In this document: one piece after another, positions 23,106 to 35,170 of the stretch
How positions within the stretch are numbered: the stretch's first letter is position 1
How the letters are laid out: each line of letters opens with the position of its first letter
From: Whitmania pigra
Taxonomy: Eukaryota > Annelida > Clitellata > Hirudinida > Haemopidae
Assembly: GCA_021613335.1 (NCBI GenBank)
Contig: JAJTWR010000477.1
Coordinates: 118,501-182,500 of the forward strand
Direction of reading: 5' to 3'
Length of the DNA stretch: 64,000 bases
Translations under genes and position numbers: made by a program
Notes under the pieces: model-generated
What the model was told of the DNA's origin: nothing
Database searches by the model: none
What the model saw: only the letters and a program-made list of their open reading frames with translations

Positions 23106-24418
23106 CAGTGTTGTGCAGTATCGAATTAATTACATTTTTTGGTAATTTTTACTTGTAACAATTACAAAAAAAATTTTGTACTCTTACTTGTAACAAATTA
23201 CTATTTTTGGTCACACTTTTAATTCGTTACCTTTTTGGCGCAAGACGTTACAAAGTAAAATAAATAACATTTTAAATTAGTTTAATTTATTTAAAAAAAT
23301 TTAAATTCTAGATTGTTATTCTTTGGTTCGTTCGAGATCCTTCCCCTTCCCGATCATCGCTCTTTGTTATTGTGGTTATCGCCGGTCGTTTTTGTTTTAA
23401 ATCGGAAATTGTTGATTAGTCATACCGAAGCTTTTTTAATAAATAATATTATATACATATAATAATATAAAATTTAATATATCGTAGTATGGATTCATTT
23501 GAAGCCATTTTTAGTGTCGTTAGCGAAGATAAGAGGAACAAGGGTGAAGATAGTCCGTGGCCGTATTTGAACAAAATGTTCAGATTTCAATCAAAGGAAA
23601 ATCATATGAGTATGCATGCCTACTCTGCCAACAGAAACAAAAACTACATGTTCAGCATATGAAGGTTCTTCATCTAACTTGAAGAAGCACGTGGAACGCA
23701 TGCATCCAACAGAAGTTAAGGAATATGGTATATCTGTTGCTAACGATTGTCAAGCTTGATGAGAAACTGGTAGCCAAAATAGCATCTTCTAATGCAGCAA
23801 AGATGGACGAGCTTTGAGCTCTCGTTCATCTGATGCTGACAGTATTGAAGACAGTTTCTTCAATTGCACAAGGTCAACTGATATTCTGATGCAGTATCTT
23901 CGAGACCGATCAGATGACATGAACATTATTACTGGAAGCGATACCCTGAAAAAATTATTTATCCAGTTGAACCCTCCTCTGCAAGCTAGTGCAGCTGTTG
24001 AACGTTTATTCAGCTCTTCTGGTATGACAAAGAGCAGCTGAAGGACCATAATGAGTGACAAACTATTCGAGTTAAAAATTAACAAAAATTTTGATTGTAA
24101 TGTAATAAATAAAAAAAACACCAAAAGAATGCATTAGTTCAAATGTTATTACTTAATGACTGTTAGTACTAGCAGTTAATACCAGTAATTGTTTTAACGA
24201 TAAGAGAAACAATTTCTTTTAAATAATACGGAATGATGTATGATCACAATAATGGCGGCATCAAAGTTACTTGTAATTTTTACTTAAAAGTAACTTGTAG
24301 ACGCTGTAACTTTTAACTTTTACTTGAGTAAATTTTTGAGACAAAACTTAAGTAGCTTTTTGAGGTATTACTTTTACTTGTAACTAGTTACCGAAATGAG
24401 GTAATTTTTACAACACTG
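23106..24418 (+). mobile_element. hAT element with intact ends and 8-bp target duplication
   Basis: The element begins CAGTGTTGTGCAG and ends with the inverted form CAACACTG, and is flanked on both sides by the same eight bases, ATAGTAAA. An 8-bp duplication and CAG-type ends are typical of hAT transposons. At 1,313 bp it is too short for a full transposase, and the coding part is internally deleted. It therefore looks like a non-autonomous derivative. Another end fragment of the same family is at 13,433-13,690. Confidence 0.9.
23489..24105 (+). pseudogene. hAT transposase remnant: BED finger plus C-terminal dimerisation end
   Basis: From the ATG at 23,489 the reading MDSFEAIFSVV leads to a WPYLNKMF stretch. 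With one frame change, a BED-type zinc finger follows: YACLLC gives the Cys pair, and LKKHVERMHP gives the His pair. The central catalytic part is absent. At about 23,960-24,090 the reading LNPPLQASAAVERLFSSSG, then after a stop R-T-I-M-S-D-K-L-F-E-L-K, matches the conserved hAT C-terminal dimerisation region. So only the two ends of the protein remain, with stops and shifts. Confidence 0.8.
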
Positions 24419-24426
24419 ATAGTAAA

Positions 24427-25630
24427 GGTGAATTTAAAAATTTTCCGTGATTATTTAATTATATTTTTTAGATTATTATGATGTAGCTATGATATATAAC
24501 TTTATGTGTACATTAAAGTTGTTGAATAACGAGATTATTTTGATGGAGTAAATACTTATTCAATTTCAAGCCATTTCCATACTGCAATGCAATAGGTTTA
24601 GTCAAAAAATGGCTCATAAAAGCTAGCTAGTGGCTTAACGTGGCAGCGTGTAGGTGCTGCTCCACCAGTTACTATTTTTGATTAACAAGGATCTATGCAT
24701 GCAATTTATACATAGCCACCTTTGAGAACAAGAATTGGCGAGACTTGTTGAATGTAACGGCAAGGCTTGTCTTTGGGTCCGGAACTCTGAGCACATCACA
24801 CCAGAAATGAAAAGTCTCTGGCTCAATATAGCCTATTGAATATCATATAAAATTTCTTCAATAATATAACAATTATATCATGTGATCAATGAAAAGATAT
24901 TGTTAATAATTTATTAAGCAATCACCTTGTACTTATTTCTATTATTATGTTTTTACAAATACAAATTACTATGCAAATATCATCACATAAACCTAATGCG
25001 ATTTGGAATTTCGGCTATTGCCTATTGAAGCCCTGCTGTCGATACCCAAGCTTCCTGAAAAACTGGTTTAAACAGCTAAAGCCCAGTTGAAAGACTATTT
25101 GGCAGCCTGAATATTTATAACACTTTGTGACAAGCCTTAACGAAAACAAACATCATGCATGAGTTAAATGAAAATAAATTCTGATGTAAACATTTGCTGG
25201 CATACGATAGAAACTATTAGTAAATATTTTTAAATAATAAAATTTTGAAGAAATACATTCTCGCAAAATGCTACTTATATAATTTTATTGGACGTTTTTG
25301 CTAGTTTTCGCCTAAGGCAATGAGAGCTTAATATATTTTTATAACATTATAACATAAAAAGGAATCTAATAAAATAATCATCAACAATAATAAATGTTTT
25401 TCATAACTTCACGCTTGCATTGTCAGGCGTTACTGAACTGCCGGTTTAAAAATTTCCCAAAAGTAATCAGGAAGTTACCTAAGGTTATAATTATTCTAAT
25501 TAAAATTAATGATTTCAAATGATTTTATAATTATGATATGGATATGCTTCAACTTAAATCTCACAAATGAAAATTTGATATCTTCATTATTAAATTTCAC
25601 AGATGAGGTTAAACTTTGTAAGGTAGAAAT
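24427..25630. other. Gene-free spacer right of the hAT element
   Basis: Apart from the repeat at 24,900-25,295 I see no gene. A more GC-rich patch at about 24,630-24,830 stands out from its surroundings and may be an unrecognised repeat, but I could not match it to anything in the window. Confidence 0.35.
24900..25295. repeat. Dispersed non-coding duplication, copy 2
   Basis: Matches 7,320-7,620. The part around 24,980-25,110 also resembles 17,960-18,090. No coding role is seen. Confidence 0.5.
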
Positions 25631-25635
25631 AAAAT

Positions 25636-26412
<777 letters not shown>

Positions 26413-26663
26413 AATCGTTTGAGGCCACTAAAATCACCTAACTCATTCCATAATAAAGTAAATATTTATTGCCATTGGTTTATTTCAATGTTATTTTAAT
26501 TTTAACTAAAAGAGCTTTATTTTCAAACAGATTTTATTTAATTATGTTCAACTATTGAAACCTTCTCCCGCACAGCATTTTTCAAAAATTAAGCTCATAA
26601 AGTAAATGCTTTACAATTTGGTCAAAATGCTTTTATCCAGGTTAATAAAAAAATAACTTGTCC

Positions 26664-26880
26664 TCAGCCTTAATGAGATGAAAAATAAGAAAGATAGCTC
26701 CACCCCAATAACAAAATTAGCTCCTCCTATAAAGATTAAAAGTAAACATACATTTAATTAAAAGTTTACCGATATGTCGCGAGGTGTCTCTACCAAATTT
26801 TAAAAATTTGACATGACTAGAAGTTCTTAAAACATTATTTTGAAGAAAATAAAAATATAGCACGATTATCTATTACAAAG
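26664..26880. repeat. Duplicated segment, copy 1
   Basis: Matches 30,524-30,745 nearly base for base, including 'gtttaccgatatgtcgcgag' and 'ttgacatgactagaagttct'. The two copies flank the LTR element and paralog 6. The following shared piece, 'ggtcaataaataaattttatc', is at about 27,784 here and directly adjacent in the other copy, so one copy gained or the other lost about 0.9 kb. Confidence 0.85.
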
Positions 26881-26884
26881 TGAT

Positions 26885-27971
26885 TGAGAAAACATTTTCA
26901 TCATTACTTAGTAGTAGCACTTTGCAATTCTAATAGTTTATGATGAAATGATGTGCGCGGTAAAAGTATAGTTTTGAGCTGTACATTTTCATGCCTGAGC
27001 TTATTGGGTAGCCCTGAAAACGGCTGTTTTGGAACCCACAATACAATGCAACACAATAATATTTCCTCAGACGGGATAGTATTCCCGGATAAGTTCAAGG
27101 TTACGATGGGAGTACCTGTCCCCAAGCCTATGCCAAAGGAACTGATCCAGGTATGATTCTATATGAATGTCTGTGGTGCCACGCATCCTCTTGAACTTGT
27201 CTTTAGCTCACCTCCACAAGTTCCAATGTGCCTCAAGAAGGAAAGAGGTTCCATTTTCCAGACTCTGAGTTGGAAAATATGCTTTGAATCAACACCTGTT
27301 TCTCTTTAAAAAAAAAAATCAACATGCAGAAGGAAAATGCCAGGTGTGCCCTCGGGAAGATAAAATGGCCAGTGATTGCTGGGCTTTAGCAATGCTTGTG
27401 CTATGCGATGACCGAATGAACTACTGAATGATTCAACATTCCAAACATTACTATTACTGAGTCACTTACATGAAATAATGCTAAATGTAATTTTTGGAGC
27501 ATCATTTCCAAAGATGCGTAAAGAATAATAACGCTTATTTGTAGTGAGTCTGTAGTTAGGTTTCTTGTTTACATTGAATAATTTCAAGCAACCTCAAAAC
27601 ATTTAACCTAGATTTGCAAACATTTGTGACATTTAAAATTTATTGGCATTATTAGTATTATTTTTTAAATAGCTTAATATTATTTTTAAAATACTATACC
27701 TGGATTACTTCATATTAACTGCTGATTCACAAATTGTCATAGAACAAGATGGGTTTTTCCTAAAGAAGTGACATCCCTCTATCCGGTCAATAAATAAATT
27801 TTATCTTCCTTTAATTAGATCCCAAAATTAAGTGAATGATCAATAACCAATATTAAATTGCTTGTAATATTCAGTCAATTAAAAGCATGTTAAGATTAAA
27901 GCATTCTTATAAAACAAATAAAATGAACCAAAAATGACGGTTCATTTACATTTACATTTATTTATCCAATA
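26885..27971. other. Gene-free stretch, extra to the duplicated segment
   Basis: No gene recognised. Short open frames at 26,904-27,156 on both strands have no recognisable domain. The block is absent from the otherwise matching copy near 30,750. Confidence 0.35.
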
Positions 27972-28578
27972 TGTTATATCTCTGAGATCCCGAAGAAAGG
28001 CAAGGTTAAACGTAACGGTTTATTCACAAGTAAACAACAACTACACACGGTCACTACATGAGAGAGAGAGAGTGAGCGATAGCTCAAGGCTATTTATAGA
28101 ACATGTTCCATTGTGTTCATGGCGCGCTCCACTCTCATTGGTTCCTCACCACAACACCTCCCCCCCTAACAAGTTCGTACTTCTTCTTGGACGCGTCCAT
28201 CTCCAATCTCTTCGGCGGTCGGCGTCTCCTCTTTGGTCGTGGGGCCTGGTTTGCTTCGATAAGAACTTCTGTCGTGCTGGGCTCTGTAGCACTCATGTTG
28301 TTACCTTCCGGTTGGCTGAGGGGCAGTAGAGGCAGGTTAAAGGTATCCATCATGACGTTGAAGGCGTCCTCCACTGTCCGAGGTCTCAGCTGATTCGCGT
28401 GTCGTTTGACAATCTTGCTGTCGCATCGGACATCATAGAGCACCGTTCCAAGTCTTCTGATGACCACTCCTGGGGCCCATCGACCTCGTGGATCTTCATA
28501 CAGCCTCAAGGCTATTTATAGAACATGTTCCATTGTGTTCATGGCGCGCTCCACTCTCATTGGTTCCTCACCACAACA
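27972..28578 (-). mobile_element. Internally deleted Ty3-like LTR element with 5-bp target duplication
   Basis: On the minus strand the element starts TGTTGTGGTGAGG, ends ATATAACA, and is flanked by the 5-bp repeat CAATA (plus strand). A direct repeat of about 75 bases at 28,504-28,578 and 28,083-28,158 marks the starts of the two LTRs; it includes a TATAAATAG promoter-like box. The first LTR copy is truncated and joins directly to the end of the pol reading frame at 28,509-28,135. That frame (RGRWAPGVV, then RHANQLRPR, then a proline/arginine-rich tail) resembles the C-terminal end of Ty3/gypsy-type integrases. Nearly all of gag-pol is missing, so it cannot move by itself. Confidence 0.85.
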
Positions 28579-28750
28579 CAATATTTTATGTGCTCGATGT
28601 AATCCCGAAGGGATGTAAAGGCACGGTTCGAACATCTTAAAATCTTAAAATGATTAACTTAATGGGCCAAATGTTACAAAACTAATGTTCCCATTTCGGA
28701 AACAGAATTGTATTTCACAGGCAGAAGTGCATGTCAATGCATTGTAAGTT

Positions 28751-30085
28751 CTATTTTATCATCATATTTCTTATCATATTATCCACTTCAATTATTTTAT
28801 TGCTCCTATCTTGCAAACGATTGTTTGTATTCTCTAATTCGGAATTTAACTTAGATTTAGAGTCTTGGTGATTACCTGTGGAAACATATTTTGATTTTAT
28901 TAAATACATGATTGAAATAAATAAAAATACGCAGGCTAACCTAGTAAACTGAACAATTTATACTGAAACTGATTTTCCTTTTTTGCAATTTCCTGTTTCA
29001 AGCGAATGACCTCTATTTCTAAATCAAACTTCTCTTTCATTAGGTTTTGTTTCTCAAATGTCAATGATTGTAAAAGAACATCATCATTAATTATTTGAGA
29101 CTTAATATCAGCTAATTGTTTTTTAATGGCTTTCATTTCTTTACGTATAGTAATCTCTTGATGTTTTATCTGTTCCGTTGTTTCATATTTCCAGCGTTTT
29201 ATTTCTTCTTGCTCCTTTATTTCCAAAGCCTTTATTTGGTTTTCCAAGTCCTTTTTAAGTGCTAAAAACTTTACTTTTTCATTTTGTTTAAGGATTAATA
29301 ATTCAAGTTCTTTGTCTCCCTTAAGTTCCATAAATTTCATATTGTGTTTTAGCAGATTTTCCGTTCTGATATATCCATACCAATCTGGGTTATCTGTGCA
29401 GAAAAAAAAAGTTGAATGCAACTGTTTAATGGAAATAAAATAATAATTCAATGATTTGATAAATAAAAGCTCTCTTAAAATGTTTTATAATTATAAATAA
29501 AATAATATTTATTACTAACACTTAGCTACTCAGCAATAAATACAAATAAAGTAATACCATGCAAACACAAATTAACATTCAATAACAGATAATTAAAATA
29601 TTATGCGCTCATTATAAAAAGTATAGCATTTTTACATAAATTCTATTACTTTGTCTTATATGTTGTTCAATTTTTAATATTTCAGTATCTGAAAGGGATT
29701 GTTTTTCTTTCAATTCGTTTGTGTCAACAATAAGGAAGTCTTTCCCGGTAAATATTTGTTCCTCCTTTAAAATTTCTCTAATTTCTCCCAATCTCTTTTC
29801 AGGAGTTCCAAAAAATATTTTGTTCAAGACATGATCTAACGTTTCAGGATCTATGGCAATAAAAATTAAATAGTATTAAATTTAAAATTTTATAAAATAA
29901 TTTTAATCTATAATTTTTTAATTGTTATAATTTTATAAATACTTATTTCCTTTAATCAATTTTATAATTTTCCATAATTTAGCAATTTAGCTCATGCACC
30001 CATAAAATCAATATAGAATGCTCAAGCATAGACTCTACAAACTAACTTATATTTTCCGACTCCATATTCTGCTGCCTCTTATGAT
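28751..30085 (-). CDS. Array family paralog 6 (L-B-C-T), no A exon seen
   Basis: Exons on the minus strand are L 30085-30047 (39 bases, D-H-K-R-Q-Q-N-M-E-S-E-N-I), B 29850-29650 (GTPEKRLGEIREIL), C 29393-28941 (D-N-P-D-W-Y-G-Y-I-R start) and T 28875-28751 (stop TAG). All splice sites fit in phase 1 and there is no stop inside. If translation starts at the ATG within L, the protein has 265 residues. Upstream DNA at 30,180-30,480 matches upstream DNA of other members, which supports the L exon being near the true 5' end here. The coiled coil differs from those of paralogs 3-5 and most resembles that of paralog 7 in its K-E-L/E-L-L pattern. Confidence 0.6.
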
Positions 30086-30466
30086 CTAGAAATCAAATTA
30101 AATATTCATCGCAACGTAAGTTATAAGGTTAAATTATAATTTTACTTAAGTTACTTACTTTAATAAAACAGCTTGTTAATATTATCTATTGATTTACGTA
30201 CAAGAATAACGTTCTATGATAACATTGAATAACATTAATAAAGGTTTCATGGCATGTAACATACCTTATTGGTTTCTTCGTATGAGTAGTTAAGATTAAT
30301 CTTGTCTCAATTTTTAGCCTTAATAATTTAATGAAATAATTTCCAAGCTTTCTGAAAAAAGCGAATGAATTTCGTAAATTAAAGAAAGGCTGAAAGACTG
30401 CTTGAATTTATGTAACACCTTGAGTCAGCTAAAGCAACATACGTCTGGGTTATTTCATGTTAACTG

Positions 30467-30483
30467 CTGATTCATAAATTTTC
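30467..30483. promoter_or_regulatory. Relaxed AP-1/kB-like composite upstream of paralog 6
   Basis: TGATTCATAAATTTTCC lies about 380 bases upstream of the L exon of paralog 6, and a perfect TGAGTCA lies nearby at about 30,421. The arrangement recalls the stronger composites elsewhere in the array. Confidence 0.25.
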
Positions 30484-30523
30484 CTAGCACAAGATGGAAG
30501 TAAATCCCCGTCCGAGCTGCACT

Positions 30524-30745
30524 AAGCCTTAATGAGATGAAAAATAAGGAAGATAGCTCCACCCAAATAACAAAATTAGCTCCTCCTATAACGCTTAAAA
30601 GTAAGCATACATTTAATTAAAAGTTTACCGATATGTCGCGAGGTGTCTACCAAATTTTAAAAATTTGACATGACTAGAAGTTCTTCGCAAACATTATTTT
30701 GAAGAATATAAAAATATAGCACGATTATCTACAAAGAATCTCTGT
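30524..30745. repeat. Duplicated segment, copy 2
   Basis: Second copy of 26,664-26,880; see that entry. Confidence 0.85.
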
Positions 30746-30749
30746 ATCA

Positions 30750-31812
30750 GGTCAATAAATAAATTTTATCTACCTTTAGACTCTGTGAACATTTGCTTTT
30801 TGACCCTCCTCAAAATGTCAATGAATTGGTTTTCGAGCGAATTGTGACTCATATGGAGTCAACCTTTAATCCGACGACATTTCTCGCGAAAGAAGTACAA
30901 GTTTTGGACAAACTGCAGTTTTTATTGCATTTATTTTTTTCCTTTGTTCAGCAGAACAAGAAATAAACCTCACATATATATAAAAAAACTGGATTAAGGG
31001 TTTATCCTAAGGGATGCTGCTCTCTGGACAACCCATACCATATTTACAAACCATTAAATTGTGACTTTGGGCCTATTATTTGTGGAAAGAGAGTGAACAT
31101 AAATGAGATGTGATTAAAAAGATGGCAAATTAATAATGAAGTGTTTGAACCCGCATTCAAAAGAATGTAGGTATGGTCGAAAAAGTATTGTGGCTGGGAC
31201 TTTTGAATACATTTGAATACATGCCCAGGCATGTGATGGAATGAGTTAGTGTGTTGGGTGTGGCAAAGAATGATTTGTATTTTGGGATAAATCGTAGTGC
31301 ATAAGAATTTGGTGGCGAATCAGTTACAGTGAGTTTATTATATCAGTAGGGAAGCATTAGATGATCCAGTTTGTAGCCGGCATGGTGATGGTTGATTTGG
31401 TGTATTTAGAGAATTTTGAGTTTGTTAAAAAAAATGGTCAGTATGATATTTGTATGGTTCGTGCATAGAAATGCGGATATATCTTTTTCTGAGTTTAAAT
31501 AAGGGTAGCAGGTAGGATGGATAATTACAAGTCCAAATTACAATAATTTACATTAAATTAATTTTTTGGGGGGCTTATAAATAAGGTTTCAAATAGGAAT
31601 AAATTCAGCTTTCAAATACCATTACAATTTTCCAAATAAAAGCAAAATTAAGATATATGTAAATGCTTAGAGTTCATAAGTAAAACAGCATCGACATAAT
31701 TTTGTAACATTCCCTCTGAGAACGTTTGTAATTTCGTTATTTAATAACAAATTGATGTTGTTTATTAATATTAACAATAAAAATAATAACATGATCCTCA
31801 TGGGTTGAATGT
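30750..31812. other. Gene-free spacer
   Basis: No gene recognised. The patch 30,990-31,500 is less AT-rich than its surroundings and could be an old repeat, but I see no second copy in this window. Confidence 0.35.
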
Positions 31813-34808
31813 TTATTTGGTCACTAATGTCTTCTGGTGGGTCTGAAGCTCTTGCTCTATTTTTTCTATTCTAAGTTTCTTCGTACGCACCAATTCACTT
31901 GTTTCCTTTAATTCACATTTCTCACCTTCCAAATCCGTTGCCTCTGACAAGTTTAAAAGCATTCGTGTTAGTTAAATAAATTAATCTAAACAAAATAATC
32001 AAAATTAGTGCAATACAACTTCCAATGTAAGCCCAGCCTCCTTCGATCTGCGCAATTTTCTTTTTGCATTGAGTGCAAACCTCTTCCAACTTAAACACCT
32101 GCTCCTGCAGATCTTTTTTTTCCATATCCAAAGATTGATAATAACGTTCTTTTGTAATTCCTGCACGCTCAAATTCAGCTGATTTTAATTTATTTTCTTG
32201 AATTAGCCTTAAACGAGTAATCTCTATTTGTTTCTTGTCACATTCCAAACTTTGTTTTTCTTTATGAATATTCATTTCCAATGCCTTTATATCCTTATTT
32301 GCCTGCGACTTAAATTCTAAGTACTTTACTTCTTCCATTTCTCTGAGGGACAATAGTTCAATTTCTTTCTTCCCCTTACGATCCATCCATTGTATTTCAT
32401 CTTTCATTATCTTTGCTGCTCTGATTTCGTCATACCGCTTTGGATTATCTTGTAAAAAAAAATAACAGAACTTACTAAAAATAGTTGTTCAATAATAAAT
32501 AAAAACAAATCTATAATTTATAGTGCAAAAATAACAATTAAACAATATTTAAAATATTGAATATTATTACACATGTATAATAGTAGAGTTAAAACTTTTA
32601 CAAAGTTTGATTACTTTTTCTAATATAATCTTCTATTTTTAGTATTTCAACATCTGAAAAGGACCCATTTTCTCGCAATTTGTTTGTGTCAATAACAAGA
32701 ACGTCCATTCCATTATAAATGTTTTCCTTATTTAAGAGTTGTTTCATTTCAGCCAATCTCTGTGCAGGCGTTCCAGAAAATAATTAGTTTACAACGTGAT
32801 CAAAATTCGAGGGATCTGAGGGAATAAACAATTGTTTGCAGGATATATTAAATGTTAATGTAAAATTACATTATGTTATTAAATGAATCTTGGTGCTACA
32901 AAGAAAAAAAAACTAACCATGTTTCTCCAGTTTCCTTGCCGCTACAATTTTGTCATATTGCTCCTTATGATCTAAAAATCAAGTAAATTAACTTCAGAAA
33001 TACCAGAAATACGCAGTGGGAGATAAATAAATCTCTGTATTTTCAAGTATTCATTCATAACACAAAACATTTCTACTTACTTGTTTCAAGATAGGTTTCA
33101 ATCTTTGTAATTTCGCTATTTTTAAGCAACTGATTATTTTTAAAAGTAATTGGTTCAAAATAAATTAAATCTTTTCTTGCATTGATATCATGTTTTTTCA
33201 AAATGTCTTCAATTTCTTGAACTCTTTCCTCAGTAACTCCAATGAAAATTTCATTTAAAGCTGATGCAATTTCTGTAAGTGATCAAACAGTTGTAGTATA
33301 ATAAATCTGAATGGTCATGTTTTAATTTGTTATCTCATAATAATTTTATGCAAATTATTATAACGGGCTAACCTAAGCGTTTTTCGTCCATAATCTTTTC
33401 ATAATTTTCTGCATTATCTAAATTTAAAATAGTACAAGATTGCACTGAATAATCAATTATTCCAAAAACAATTAATTATTATATTTTATAAATTTTATAT
33501 TTCATAAATTGTCATCAAATATTTCCAGCACATTTTACTTACTTGATTTTTCTAATTCTCTTTCCCTCATAATTTTCTCGTAATGCTCCAAATTGTCTGA
33601 ATAAATTAAAATTTAAAAAAATTAGAAAAATGACATTATGGTTCGTAACAAATCTTTTATAATGTCGTCATCGTTGTAATATTGTTAAACATTTAATATG
33701 CTCCAAAAACATTTTTTCCAATTCGATGTTCTGATTTTGTTTATTTTATGGAAAACAAAATTTGTTCAAATTGTGGATGTGTTGAGTTATTGAGAGGATG
33801 CTCAATCAAATCACTGTTAATGGTGAACTTGGATAAAAGATGCTCATAGTACTGTGATGATGTAAGTATTAAAGAATAATAATTAATACTTACAGATGTG
33901 TAATAGAGTGCTAAAAATGCTTAATTGACAATTAATTTTAATTCGTTGATGCCAATTTGATCAAAAAATTAAATTTTAAGAATAATTTTAATTTTGGAAA
34001 TTTTGACCTCATTAAGCGACTAATAAATATTAATATATTTAACTGAAAATTAGCACATTTACTATGTATCATAACAAAAAACGCTTCGGAGAATGGGCAA
34101 TTTTAAATGTTAACAAAACTTTTAGTTCATACATTTGAGTGGAACCCTAATACATATATGTTTAAATATATAGTATATAATATATATGTTTAAATATGCC
34201 TACATGTTATAGATATATATAGACATATATAGATATAAATATAGATAAAGCTTAACTAGGTATGTAGAAGTACTTTTTTTATAAGTGTACTATTATTGTT
34301 CGTAATAATCACTGAGATAAATATTTAGCGTGGCAAGAAATCCTAAATATTAAGGTTATTATGTTAACATTTTTAATATAATAATCACCTAAAACATATT
34401 ATGCAATAATAACCATAATTATTACGCACATCAATATTTTTTTAACGATTATTAATTTTTATAATCAATGAAAAAATTATCAAATTGCTTTGCAAAAGTT
34501 ACTTTTTTTTATATAATCTTCTAACTTTAACATTTCTGCATCTGATAAAGACACTTTTAATTGCAAGCCGTTTAAGTCCGTAATTAATATATCCTTTCCT
34601 GTATATATTTCCTCTTTCTTTAAAATCTCTTCAATTTCTTCCAATCTACTTAAAGGTGTGCCACACAATATTTTGTCCAAAACATATTTTAAATTGTCTG
34701 TAGAAAAACAATTTTTTGTTAATTAATCGTGAAAATCATGAAATATATACCGACTGGAATCTTTAAACTCTTTTCTTTCTTTATTTTTTTCAAATTGTTC
34801 TTTGTGAT
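31813..34808 (-). pseudogene. Array family paralog 7 (L-B-L-L-B-L-B-C-T), nonsense in last B
   Basis: Exons on the minus strand are L 34808-34755, B 34697-34503 (GTPLSRLEEIEEIL), L 33596-33543, L 33417-33373, B 33272-33081 (GVTEERVQEIEDIL), L 32971-32918, B 32815-32615, C 32448-32020 and T 31943-31813. All lengths keep phase 1. The last B has TAA at 32786-32784 where relatives have a Lys codon (V-N-K-I-F becomes V-N-stop). The first L donor is the weak GTCGGT. No A exon remains; a truncated E-S-H-stop exon lies just upstream and is joined to foreign flank. Reading through the last intron adds a hydrophobic stretch (IALILIILFRLIYL), but the phase-1 splice to a good terminal coil is preferred. 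Exon skipping of the damaged B would restore a frame. Confidence 0.65.
33511..34366. repeat. Recent 855-bp duplication, copy 1
   Basis: Matches 42,052-42,906 with only scattered single-base differences. It includes the L exon 33596-33543 and a long intron part with 'gcttcggagaatgggcaatt'. Copy 2 ends where the SINE begins. High similarity against the strongly diverged exons elsewhere indicates recent duplication or gene conversion. Confidence 0.9.
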
Positions 34809-34988
34809 CTTTTTTGGAAATAAAAAGTTTATTTAAATGCAAGTGACTTATTGAAGAAAGAATTTAATTTAAAAAAATGCTGGTTAAAACTAGATTGCAA
34901 AAAATTGGTATTAATTACTAATCAATAAATTAATTTTAAAATAAATATATTTGGGTTTTTTTTGTTAATATTTAATAATTAAAGGCTT

Positions 34989-35155
34989 CTAATGACTTTC
35001 TTCCAGGTAGCTTTCAATTTTTAAAATTTCTATATCTGCGAGTATTTTTTCTCTTTTGAATTTGTCGATATCAATGTAAACCAGATGTTTTTCTGCAGTG
35101 ATGTCTTGATTTTTCAAAATTTCTTCAATTTTTGAGATTCTGCTTAGAGATTCTA
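34989..35155 (-). pseudogene. Truncated E-S-H-stop B exon of paralog 7
   Basis: The 3' part of a terminal B exon is present: codons for A-E-K-H-L-V-Y-I-D-I-D-K-F through L-E-E-S-H-TAG, nearly identical to the paralog 9 exon at 43,326-43,127. It breaks off at about 35,155, inside the segment matching I-S-K-I-E-E. It is followed by DNA that matches the 5' flank of paralog 10. A deletion or rearrangement has removed the rest of this exon and everything up to the A exon. Confidence 0.75.
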
Positions 35156-35170
35156 GGAGATAGGAATTTT

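Noticed and set aside
31922..32019. A true membrane anchor at the end of paralog 7
   Set aside because: A phase-1 donor and acceptor bracket it and lead to a terminal coil like those of the other paralogs, so it is intron by preference; retention is kept only as a hypothesis.
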